Origin: Halichoerus grypus
Taxonomy: Eukaryota > Chordata > Mammalia > Carnivora > Phocidae
Direction of reading: 5' to 3'
NCBI RefSeq assembly: GCF_964656455.1
Contig: NC_135725.1
Location: 49,731,688-49,795,687 of the forward strand
DNA length: 64,000 bases
Below are positions 23,706 to 34,216 of the stretch, one piece after another. How positions within the stretch are numbered: the first letter of the stretch is position 1; each line of letters begins with the position of its first letter. The notes under the pieces were generated by a model. That model had not been told where the DNA came from, did not search any database, and saw nothing but the letters and a program-made list of their open reading frames with translations. A program made the translations under genes and the position numbers.

Positions 23706-25345
23706 ACAAAACAACACAAACGCTGTCATTTTGTCACTTGATCTGGAAGATCCAATTATTCTCTGTGTTCACCCCAGGGCCTTTGTCTCCGTCTAAGTTC
23801 AAATAGTAAATGTCCATATTTAGAGGTTGGGGTGAGGCTCAGTTATTCAAACAGATCATGGGCTAGTGATAGTGGGGAAAAGGAAGACTGGTATTAGTTG
23901 AAGAGGAGTATCTTATTTGGGTTTGGAATATGATAAACAGAACCAAGTACCTTAGCTCAGATATTGCCCATGTGTCTTTTACTCAATAGTAATGGTTGAA
24001 TCTTGTAAGGATATTCCCCTTCCCAATGAAAAATTGCATTGCTTATGGATGAAAGGAAATATGCAGTGACCGGGCTAGGGAGGAGATGAGTCGCATATGT
24101 AGAATGTAATAGGAATCCACAGGTATTGCCAAGGGAAAGTCAGGTGGAGCTTATCAACTATACTTAAAAAAAAAATGCATCTAACCTTTCATTCATCAAA
24201 GAGAACCCTATATAAATGTCAGTGAGCATCCACATTCAATTAACATTATGACTTATTCATCAGTTAGGGGTATAGAGTGTGGGGACTCCTGTGGCTCCTG
24301 AATCATAATGGTAGAGACCTTTCTTCAGCTGTCTTTAGGTGAGGAGGCCTCACCTGCTGTATGTCGAGCACCTTTCATTCAATCTCTACTTCAGACATTT
24401 ATCAAACAGTCCCTGGGCAATACGCAGGTAGGATCTCATATTGGGCTCATTGCCCTTCAAGATTCCAATGAAGAGTCAGCCCCTGGGAACCCAGAACTGA
24501 CAACCTACCCTCCCCACCCCCCTGCAAAAACAGAAAGTTGAGGGGAGTTGTTCTGTGGTTCTTAATATGTATGTTGTTTACATATAAACATTTGTTAGAG
24601 GGGGGAAAACAGTTATACTCTCCTGATGTGTCTGCATTCAACCCTTCCTCGGGGTGTACTTTTAATTCTGCAGCCAGGGTATTAGCAATATTAAACTGAA
24701 AATGTCACAGAATGTCAAATCTGAAAATGTCACTGGGAAAGGGGAAGAAAAAGATGGTGACCCTGTACCATCCACAGATGAAATAAATATGCCGCTCTGG
24801 TACTGTACAATGGTTTTTTTTAGTGGGTATAATTTTATACATTTTGCATCCTATTAATTTTCATGGCATCGATGGAGAAATATTAGAACAGCGAGAGTGC
24901 TGAAGACAAATTAACTCATCAATTACATGTATGGGACAGTGGAGACTGAGTTTATGTCACCATTTCAAATTGCAATAAAACTGTAATTACCAACTCGTGG
25001 AATCTTCATGGAAATCTGCATTCATTACCACTTAATTTGGAGTCAGTGACTGCTGTATAGTTAACTTTTCTCTAATATCTGCCACCAAGTAGAAGTAGTA
25101 GGAAAGAGTTTAGAATTAAAGCAGCTGTCCCGTTCAGTCCCCACAGAAGCATTTTTATAATCATCCAAACTAAATTTTGCCCATGAAACCAGTGAGATGA
25201 GTTTGTATTTAAATAGTGCAGAAAATGGGAAATGAGAGTATTGTTTGTTCAAGGACACAAGTACCCCCTTTCTCTCTCTCTCCTCTCCTTTTCTAACTTG
25301 TTGCCACTCTTCCCTATTCCATCTTTTCTTTACGTGCTCGAGCAC
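23705..25345. other. Unique sequence, possible conserved noncoding stretch
   Basis: No coding frame above 94 codons. 24840-25060 is a repeat-free block rich in TAATTA/ATTAAT-type core motifs without simple-sequence decay. I treat it as a candidate noncoding element only (see findings). Confidence 0.4.
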
Positions 25346-25347
25346 CG

Positions 25348-25515
25348 CACTAGCTTTTGAGCAAGTTAGTTCACCTCTTTGAAACTCCCCTCATTTGTAA
25401 AATAGGGATTATGATGCCAACCTTCAGAGGTTTATGTGAGCATTAAGTGAACTCATATATGCAAATACCCCTAGTGTAGCACCCACATCTGATGCTGGCT
25501 TCTCTTATTTTAATC
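25348..25515 (+). mobile_element. MIR fragment
   Basis: Plus-strand MIR: GAGCAAGTTAGTTCACCTCTTTGAAACTC, CATTTGTAAAATAGGGATTATGATG, then TATGTGAGCATTAAGTGA. Confidence 0.85.
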
Positions 25516-27440
25516 TTTAAAGAAAACTAGAAATTATAGGTGTTACGTACTGTGTCATGATTTATGGCGCGAATTGAATTTCCCTGACAGTTTAGCATCT
25601 AGGAGGATCAAAACTGCATTTATTATACATACGCCATTTGTTTTTGTTTTTGTATCTTTAATATGGTTGAAAAGCAAACTTCTATATAAATTGAAACTGA
25701 TCTTTTAACCAGATACCTTTCACTTGCCACGATGAATTAAGTCTGAAAGGCATCATTTAATGTTATTATTTTTATTTCTTTATTCAGTAACTGACACCTG
25801 GGGAAATTATAGATCACAGATGTACTGGGTCATATAGGGGTAGAAATCACCTGCATGTTATTTTGGGATCAGTGATGTTTTTCAAAAGTCTGTTTCTGTC
25901 AACTACAGGTTTTGATGTGTGTGCAGAAAGAAGCAAAGAAACAAGTGTCGGGGTGTGTGCTCTGATTGAGGAACAGAGGCAATAAAGCTCGCTCTCTGAT
26001 CTTAGCAAGAGAAAGGAACACACACACACACAAAGAACACAAAGAGGGGTTGGGGGACTAGTTACAAACATCAAATGCAAACTAGAATAAATCTTTTAAT
26101 GATTTTAAAGTAATGATGCATACTTAGCTAAGAGTTGTAAAATTCCATCCACAAGCAGGGTTAGCTGTCTTTGTTCATCTCAGAGTAACTTTCCATTGTA
26201 GAGACTTCTAAAGCTTATGAACCCTTACTAACACACTTAACTGAGTACAGGGAAGAAAAAAAAATAAATTCTATGCATTCACTATCATTTGTTGGCTATT
26301 TCTGGGTATCTTCCCATACCTGTAAAAGGTGTGGATGCTGCCCCTGAATCAAGCCAGGCTAGTTAAATGAACAGATTACTTCTTAAATTGATCTGGCTAA
26401 TTACATGTGTACCCCATGAGCTTGAGTTGATCAATATATATGTAACAACATTTGGATTGCTGGTCAGACCCTGTTGATCAAATGCCATGCCCCTGATTTC
26501 ACACTGCCTGGGCCGAATCTCCTGAACAGTGCCAATACAGCATGGAAAACAAAAATCGAGGGAGTCAGAGATTTGAGGATTTTTAAGATTCTGTCCAGAT
26601 AACACTTGCTCTCTGCAAAACTAATAAGGTTTAAATGAGTTAATACTCAGCTCTTCTAAGAGCTCCTTCCATATAATCTCTTAATTAATATTAGCTATTA
26701 TTATGATACTGCTTTTGCTGTTTATATGGTTAAAACTAGGATACAGTTGTCAACTAGATGTGATATCTTAATGTAAAAAATAAAGGTGAATTCAGCTTTT
26801 TTTGATATCTGATGGAAAATTCCAAGCAAGAAAGCTCATGCTCTGACTTTAGTAACTTAGTATTGACTAGCCACCTCAGCTTACTAATTGATATGTATAA
26901 TCCATTATATTGCTAAGAAAAAAATAGAAAGTATTTAGTGGAAAAAATTGTGTCATTTATAAATTGATGTCTGTTAGCTTAACTGATTAAAATGCACATT
27001 TTCAGTATAAACTCAAAATTGAAAATACAGTAAAGATCTTTATTCCAATTCTTTTTAATTTCAAGATCCTATTGCAGAAGGAAAATTTGTTGGTCCTAGA
27101 GATAGGAAGGGGTTTCTAGAAGTTTTTCGACAATGTTTATAGCTTATTCCTAAATTGATCTAAGCTGTTCCTGCCAGTATCTATCATACCATCTCTGGCC
27201 CTTGTTAAACTTTTCCTCCTTTGAATATTCTGAACTGTGTCGATAAAATGAAAGAAAATAGAAACACCATTAATGGCAAGGATTTGTTTTAAAAAAAGTT
27301 AGTGCATTGTAGCAAATGAGAGGAACGGCTTTTTGTGTTTTCAAGAAATATAAAGCCATGTTATCCGGCCCTTGCTTTGGGCTGTAGTGTTAGACTATTT
27401 ACTCCTGCAGCAATATGTAGGAAAACCCTGATAGTGCTTA
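25515..27440. other. Unique sequence, nothing recognised
   Basis: AT-rich with a small (CA)n near 26020; no exon, RNA gene or firm repeat seen. Confidence 0.5.
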
Positions 27441-27450
27441 TTTTTCAGTA

Positions 27451-27828
27451 GTTTTTGTTTCAATTTTTTATTTACATTTTAGTTAACCTAAGTGTAGTAT
27501 TGGTTTCAGGAGTAGAATTCAGTGATTCATCACTTATAAATAACACCGGTGCTCATCACAGTGCCCTCCTTAATATCCCCCATCTACCCCACCCTCCGCC
27601 CACCTCCCTCCATCAACCCTGTTTGTTCTCTATAGTTAAGAGTCTCTTATGGTTTGCTTCCCTCTCTCTCTTTTTTCTTCCTCTGTGTTTATCTGTTTTG
27701 TTTCTTACAGTCCACATATGAGTGAAATCATAGTCTTTCTCTGACTTATTTCGCTTAGCATAATACTCTCTGGCTCCATCTGTGTCTTTGCAAGTGGCAA
27801 GGTTTCATTCTTTTTGATGGCTGGGTAG
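27451..27828 (-). mobile_element. Carnivore L1 3' end, 5'-truncated, with TSD
   Basis: Minus-strand L1: poly(T)-like left end, 3'UTR (GGAGTAGAATTCAGTGATTC, GTGCCCTCCTTAAT) and the last bases of ORF2 (TCGCTTAGCATAATACTCTC). A 9-bp target-site duplication, TTTTCAGTA, lies at 27442-27450 and 27829-27837. Confidence 0.9.
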
Positions 27829-27899
27829 TTTTCAGTATTTTAAATGTATGTAAGAACCTTAGGATCTCACATTATCTGCTATATTCATTTCCCTATTTT

Positions 27900-28830
27900 T
27901 TTTTTGATGTAACTTGTCTGTTGGCTTGTGCCCTGTTCCTGAACCACATCTTAATTTTCTGCCTTCTTTGTCATCTTCTTCTAAATGTAGGCCTTTCCCA
28001 AAGTTCATTCTTTCAGTTTCCTTTGCCTGTCCCCCTGCCCCCATCCCCCTGCCCCAAGCTCTTTTGTAGACCACCTCTTGTTCAGTGGGAATTTTCTTTT
28101 TTACATTGATAATTTCCAGCTCTATTTGATGTGTTTCTTGACTCAGCTTTCAAACTACCTTCCAGACATCTTTTTTTTTAAAGATATAATAATCAACACA
28201 TGATAGTAAACATATGAAACATCATTTTTTTCCCCTCCAGTACCAGCATTTGTCCTTGGGAATGGCATTCCTATTTTCTCACGTTAAAAAAAGAACTTTG
28301 ACCTCTTACATGCAAAACTTTGTAATAACTCTATATCAAATCATATTTGGCCTGTGGGATTTCTTGTTTATTTAAGCTTTATATTTTCATTACTATCACT
28401 CTTTTTTTTTTTTTTAAGATTTTATTTATTTATATGACAGAGAGAGACACAGTGAGAGAGGGAACACAAGCAGGGGGAGTGGGAGAGGGAGAAGCAGGCT
28501 TCCCGCTGAGCAGGGAGCCCGATGCAGGGCTCGATCCCAGGACCCTGGGATCCTGACCTGAGCCGAAGGCAGACGCTTAACGACTGAGCCACCCAGGCGC
28601 CCCTCATTACTATCACTCTTATTCAAACCCATGATCCTTAACACCCACATTACTACAGTGGCCTTTAAGCTGGCACCCCATTTCTAGCATCTTTCTATCC
28701 TAACTTCTGCAACATTAGAGATATTGGTCATGCCTCTGCTTTCTGTGGCTTCTTAAATAGATTACTCATAGATTTCTCATTTATGGCCCTTATTTTGCAA
28801 CTGTGCACACCCTATGCTCTAAGGCAAGGG
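27900..28830 (+). mobile_element. Probable L2 remnant, split by a SINE
   Basis: Weak collinear similarity to the L2 ORF2 C-terminal region, clearest at 28640-28700 (TTACTACAGTGGCCTTTAAGCTGGC). Heavily decayed; the SINE at 28404-28603 interrupts it. Confidence 0.4.
28404..28603 (-). mobile_element. Carnivore SINE (SINEC), with 17-bp TSD
   Basis: Complete minus-strand SINE with poly(T) on the left, the body, and a tRNA-like head ending GAGCCACCCAGGCGCCCC. Perfect target-site duplication TCATTACTATCACTCTT at 28387-28403 and 28604-28620. Confidence 0.98.
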
Positions 28831-29056
28831 TTGCCAAACTACCTAGGGCCAAATTTGTGCTATCACCTGTTTCTATTAATAAAATTTTATTGGAATATAG
28901 TTGCATTTATTTTCATATTGTCTTTGCTGCTTCCATGCTAAAATGGCAGAGTTGAGTAGTTGTGACAGAGATTGTGTGGTCTGTAAAGCCACAAGTATTT
29001 ACTATCTGGCCCTCTATGAAAAAAAAGAAAAAAGTTTGCTGTCTCCTTCTCTAGAC
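28830..29056. mobile_element. Nonautonomous hAT-type DNA transposon
   Basis: Second and better copy of the family at 5085. The ends form an imperfect inverted pair (GGGTTGCCAAACT near 28837; AGTTTGCTGTCTCC near 29033), and the internal blocks AAAATGGCAGAGTTGAGTAG and ATTTACTATCTGGCCCT are clear. Confidence 0.8.
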
Positions 29057-29074
29057 CTTTTGAAAGTTTAATAA

Positions 29075-29185
29075 TTTAGTATGTCTTGGGTTAGGCCTAT
29101 GATTCTGAATTTCTAACAAGCACTCATGATGCAAATGCTCTTGGACTACACACCATGCTTTGAGAAACAAAGCTCTAGAGTGAAT
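29075..29185. mobile_element. MER5A-like hAT-Charlie fragment
   Basis: GATTCTGAATTTCTAACAAG, GATGCAAATGCTCTTGG and ACACCATGCTTTGAGAAAC follow the right half of MER5A. Confidence 0.65.
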
Positions 29186-29189
29186 TTAC

Positions 29190-30010
29190 CAAATGCTAGC
29201 CTCATAAATTACTAGGAGAGAGAGAAAGCGTCTATGGCTCCATGACCAAATCAGGCTGTGACTTTACCTAGGGGCCTCATGGTACATATAAATATACTAA
29301 CAACTTTAAGAATCTCTGACATGAAGACAAACAGAAAACAAAATAAAACATGAAACATGGACAGTTGGTCATCCTACAAGTTTAGTCACTTCTAAAACTG
29401 CCAAAATCTGTCCTTCCTTTGGTTCATTTCTAATGTTTCCTCTTTCATGAATTTCATGAATGCTCTTTCTCGGTTCCATGAGATATACCTCTCCTTTCAA
29501 TCTTCAGGGTGTGCTTTTCACATCTCTCTTCTGAACCTGTAACCTATGGCTTTAATTCTAATAGTTCCCTACATTGTGTTGAACAAGGGCGATAACAGGT
29601 CAGCCTTCCTCATGTTTGTAGATATTCTTCCTCTCCTATACTGCAACTGTGCCATATTGGTCAATAAAATTACTAAACTGAGTTTCATAAACCCTAAAAA
29701 TAGACTCAAAACAGATAGGATACTTAAGAGTTGGTATATGTATCCAAAAAAGATTTTAAAATAACTTACCTGAGGGGACAGTCTTAGGCATGACTTGATA
29801 AATTGAACTTAAAAATATTTTGTCTCTCAGGCTGATGTTTATCTGATATCATGCTTCTTTCTTGGTCATTGTATTATGAGTCTACATGACAACTTCAGAA
29901 TATTGTGAAGAGATAGATATTTGGAGGCAGAAGGCAAAAGCTGATTTATTTTCAGGATGTGTATGTGTGTGTCTGTATATTTATATTTAAATTTATAAAA
30001 TTCCAAGATC
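29190..30010. other. Unique sequence, nothing recognised
   Basis: No exon, RNA gene or firm repeat. Parts of 29400-29650 could be a very old LINE. Confidence 0.4.
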
Positions 30011-30480
30011 TTCCATGACTTCTCACAGTCCTCAGGTTATACCCCCCTTTGAGGCTGTGCTTAAGTAATACTGAACTAACTACAGTTCTCTTCATATACG
30101 TCTCTCTTCCTCACTTCCGGGTCTTCACACATGTACTCTCTCTGCCTGGAATACTCTTCTCTTTGCTTGTACTGTCTCATCTTTACTCCTCAATCTTTTG
30201 CTTCTAGCTTAGGTAATTTTTTTTTTTTTTTTAACACAAGAAAAGCCTTCTCTGACCTTCAAAACTGGGTCTAGGACTCTTCCTCTGTGCCCCAAAGCAT
30301 TCTCTGACCACCTATATCATGGAACATTTCACACTGCACTGAGAATTCCTCATTGGGGTCCATTTACCTCATAAGACTAGAACTAAGCTATAGACAACAA
30401 CTGTCTTGTTCACTATGTTTCTCAAGCAAAACACGTTGTGTGTACGAAATGTCTGATAACCATTTGTTAAATGGATTCTG
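30010..30480 (+). mobile_element. L2 3' region
   Basis: Collinear L2 landmarks: CTCTCTGCCTGGAATACTCT, AAAGCCTTCTCTGACC, GTGCCCCAAAGCATT, CTGTCTTGTTCACTATG and a final CATTTGTTAAATGGAT. Confidence 0.8.
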
Positions 30481-32060
30481 GTTGTTTGCCTCAGAAGTGA
30501 GTTGGGCTGAGAGGCTTTGTTCTTGTTCAGGTTTTCTTCTCTGGATTCAGGTGTTTTGTAGGAACCCAGAGCCTGTTAGTGTTTCCTTGTGTCCTATGCT
30601 GGAATCTATATTTGGGGCTCCTTAATTCACCTGAGTTAGAAGAGATCTCTGAGGCATATGTCTCTCTTTCAGAGTCTCTGACTGGAATCCAGAGATGTAG
30701 AGAGGATGCTGTAATTTCCAGGGTCTTTGTGACTGTAGGAAAACATCTGAATATACACTATAGGCCAAGGATGACCCTTGGTATTCATCTGGGTGTTTAA
30801 AATATGTGACTAATGGTTATGAATCCACCTTTGGATAAGAAATGGAAATTATAGAAAGTTTCTACAATGCAGAGAGAATAGTGGCAACCAAATTTCTAAC
30901 ATGGATTTCAGTGTTTTGATGTCTTTGTGGCATCCTGTAATCATTTAAGGATGATGCAGCATAAAAAGTTAGGTTCATCTTCATCTGTTGCCAGTGTGTA
31001 CAGTGAAAGCCTACATCCATGCATTTGTATCTGCCACAGGCATGTTGGTATTTATTTCCTATTAATTCCACCCCTGTTTATTAGATTACTAATTACATTG
31101 CTGGATATTATTCTCGTATGTCTGACACTTTTGAATGGCTTCCCCTATATGTATATTATCACTTAATATAGAAGATGTTGTGTCTTGTCAAAAGCATTTT
31201 CCTAATGTTGAGTTACTAGAAAATGAACTGTCTTACCCTTTTAATGATTTCTCATTCTATGGAAGGGACCAGACAGCCATTTTCTTTTTACTGCACATAT
31301 TTGGATACCACATATTTTTCTGGTGGATATAACCATTTACATTGCAATAAAACCCCACAAATATTTTATGGTCTGAATTCAATAGTGTTAAGAGCTTTCA
31401 GTTTCTGAAGTCCTGCCCTGCTCTTTCTTAAACACAATAATCAATAGGCCCTGTGTCATTGAGCAATCTTTTTTTTTTAATAGAATTGCATTGGTAACTG
31501 TTGCCAAAGTCATCTTTTAAGACCTGAAATTCTGGGATAAATTCCTTTGTGGAATAATAGTCATATTCCTTGAGTACCATCTTTCTTCAGTCATTTTAGA
31601 ATTAGACTTCCACTTATTTATACTATACCTTAAAAAATTTCTCTATCTAGAGTTTCGAAGGTAGAATTTGTATATGTATATGTTTTAAAAATTCATACTT
31701 ACCTTATTTTTTTCTTACAGAACAAATAAAAGTTTTCATTTATAAGTTTGAGACATAGTCCTATTTTCCCTGCAAAATTGGTATACTTCCCCCCCTTCCT
31801 CTTCTTCCTCCTCCTCCTCTTTTTCCTCTTTCTTTTGCTTTGGAAACATTTTAATAGGTTCATGCTTGAGGTCATAAGTAAGTGCCCTTCCATATTCTTT
31901 TACAGGACCTTTATGCATACCTCTTTCATTTGTACTCCTTGGTCTTTTATTTCAGCAGATTATTTTATCTTGTCATCATATAAGTGTTTTTTTCTGTGAC
32001 AAATTTGGATTAGTTATGGTCAGCAATGTAGGAGAGAGATTCTGAGAAATAATAGAAATT
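30480..32060. other. Unique sequence with a CTT/CTC pyrimidine tract
   Basis: No gene recognised; frames reach at most 90 codons. A pyrimidine-rich simple repeat (CTT/CTC) occupies about 31790-31838. Confidence 0.45.
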
Positions 32061-32061
32061 C

Positions 32062-32215
32062 ACATAACAGTATTATTTACTGAGTGCTTATATATTTTCC
32101 ATTTTGATCCTTGCAACCATTTTTTTTTCCCCTTCATTTTATAGATGGACTTTCAAGATTTTAAGTAGGTTGCTAAAGGACAGTCATAGTGAAAAGGAAG
32201 CTTGGTACTTAACTG
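32062..32215 (-). mobile_element. MIR fragment
   Basis: Complement of MIR: TTATTTACTGAGTGCTTATAT, TTGATCCTTGCAACCA, CATTTTATAGATGGAC. Confidence 0.75.
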
Positions 32216-32539
32216 CCTTTTCCTAATGCAGTCTTAAAATTCAATTAAAATTCATGCTTTTTCCATCTAACAGACTGTTTGAGATGGTGAGGGATGGAAA
32301 TAACAAACTTGAAAGTCTTAAGTCATAGAAACAAAGGTATGAAAAGTCTCAGGGAAGATTTGTAATAACAAAACAAATGCTACTCTCTTCTGTTTGTTTT
32401 GTTTTTGTTTTTGTGGGGTTTTTTACTTGCACTGAGCATTTCTTGTCCCTCCCCTTTGATGGCAGTTCGTCCTCTGCACATCCTCTAAAGAATGGCTTGT
32501 CCTGGGCTTGTCTTAGTTCCTCTGTCCTCTCTACTTTTA

Positions 32540-33600
32540 TTTGCTGGGAGATTTAAACCACTCACATGGCTTTAAATACTATCTATACTACCATGATCCT
32601 TAATTGTATACCTCTAGCCCAGAGCTTTCCTATGAGATCCACACTCCTATAGCTCACTTTTAATTTGGTATCTCCATTAACAGGCACTTAAAATTTTATG
32701 GGGCCAAAATGGTGTTTGATTACTATCCCCCAAAAACTATTTTTCCCAGTCTTTTACATGTCTGTGAATGTCACAACAATTTACCTAATGAAACCAAAAT
32801 TATAGGAAGTATTCTTGATTATTCCTTGTTTTTAGTTCTCCTGATAGAGTTTAACAGCAAATTTTACTCAATCTATCTCCAGTATTTACCTTGAATCTAT
32901 TTATATTGATCTCCACTCTTCTACATAGGTTTAAACCATATCTTATATGAACTAATTCAGGTAGCTTCCAGCTGGTCTTACTTCTTCCAGTGTACTGCTC
33001 CTGTTCATCACCCTAGAGCAGTTAGCGATTTTATTTCAAAAGGTTAATAAGATAGTAACCACCACTACCACACAACACACACACATGTCAATATCACTTA
33101 ATGGCTTCCTTTTGCTTTTAGAATAAAATCCAAATTGTGTAATATGACCTCCGTGGCCCCATTCTGGCTCTAGCTTCCCTCTCCAACCACATCTCATGCT
33201 CACTTTCCTTCTCCCTCGTATACTCCAACCATTATGACTTTCTTTTGTCCTTGCCCTTTCTAGTCTGCGGGCCTTGGCCTGGAATGCTCTGCTCTCCTTG
33301 TCCTTAATGTATCTGGTAAGTTCTCCTTCCTAAGTTCTCAGCTCAAAAGTATTTTCTTGGGAAGGACTTCATTGTTTATCACTCTTCTCCAGTTCCAGCC
33401 CCATAGTATCTTGTCTCACTATCCTAGATACTTACGTTCCTACTTGTTATAATTTTCAATATTTTGATAATCATGTGTAATTGTTTGCTAGAATTAGACT
33501 CCCATGAAGGCAGAGATGTGTTTCTTTATTGTATTCCCAGTTAACAGCAGAATGCTTGGGAATTGCATATATGCAATATTTTAGAAAAAAGTCAGTGAAT
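32540..33600 (+). mobile_element. L2 LINE, about 1 kb (ORF2 C-terminal part and 3'UTR)
   Basis: The longest L2 copy in the window. Collinear landmarks: CACATGGCTTTAAATACTAT, CTCTAGCCCAGAGC, ATGGCTTCCTTTTGC, CCTTGGCCTGGAATGCTCTG, GGGAAGGACTTCATTG, ACTCCCATGAAGGCAGAGA. Many indels; no usable frame. Confidence 0.8.
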
Positions 33601-33666
33601 TAATATTTGCAGGGATGTGATAAGCAGTGATGTATTACGGGAATGCAGTAGTTCAGGTTATTTTGA

Positions 33667-33675
33667 TAAACTGGT
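33667..33675. repeat. Candidate left target-site duplication of the full-length L1
   Basis: TAAACTGGT, repeated at 41191-41199 just beyond the 5' end of the L1 and its adjoining T run. Confidence 0.6.
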
Positions 33676-34216
33676 ACTTTTTAAAAAAAATTTTATTATG
33701 TTAATCACCATACATTACATCATTAGTTTTTTTGTTTTTTCTATTCATGATGGAGTGTTTCTTTTTCTTTTTTTTATTATGTTATATTAATCACCATAAA
33801 TTACATCATTAGTTTTTGATGTGGCGCTCCATGATTCATTGTTCGCGTATAATACCCAGTGCTCCATTCAATACGTGCCCTCTTTAATACCCATCACCAG
33901 GCTAACCCATCCCCCGCTTCCCCCCAGAACCCTCAGTTTGTTTCTCAGAGTCCATAGTCTCTCATGGTTCAGCTTGCCCTCCGATTCCCCCCCCCCTTCA
34001 TTTTACCCTTCCTACTATATTCTTTTTTTTTTTTTTTTTTAACATATAATGATTATTTGTTTCAGAGGTACAGGTCTGTGATTCAACAGTCTTACACAAT
34101 TCACAGTGCTCACCATAGCACATACCCTCCCCAATGTCTATCACCCAGCCACCCCATCCCTCCCACCCCCCACCACTAAGGCAACCCTCAGTTTGTTTCC
34201 TGAGATTAAGAATTCC
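33676..34216 (-). other. L1 3'UTR with internal A-tract and duplicated terminus
   Basis: After the ORF2 stop (34217), the minus strand reads a G-rich module, an A-tract (20 T on the plus strand at about 34022-34041), a second module ending in TATGGTGATTAATATAACAT near 33770, and then a second, variant copy of the final ~75-90 bp ending in TATGGTGATTAACATAATAA at 33691-33710. The two-module order around an internal A-tract also occurs in the fragment at 54046-54436. Confidence 0.85.

Noticed and set aside
28404..28603. tRNA gene in SINE heads
   Set aside because: The heads are tRNA-like (box A/B traces), but they are followed by SINE body and A-tail and flanked by target-site duplications; they are retroposons.
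30480..30800. Coding exon from the 90- and 73-codon overlapping frames
   Set aside because: Two frames overlap in different phases, with no domain, no consistent codon bias and no clear splice sites.
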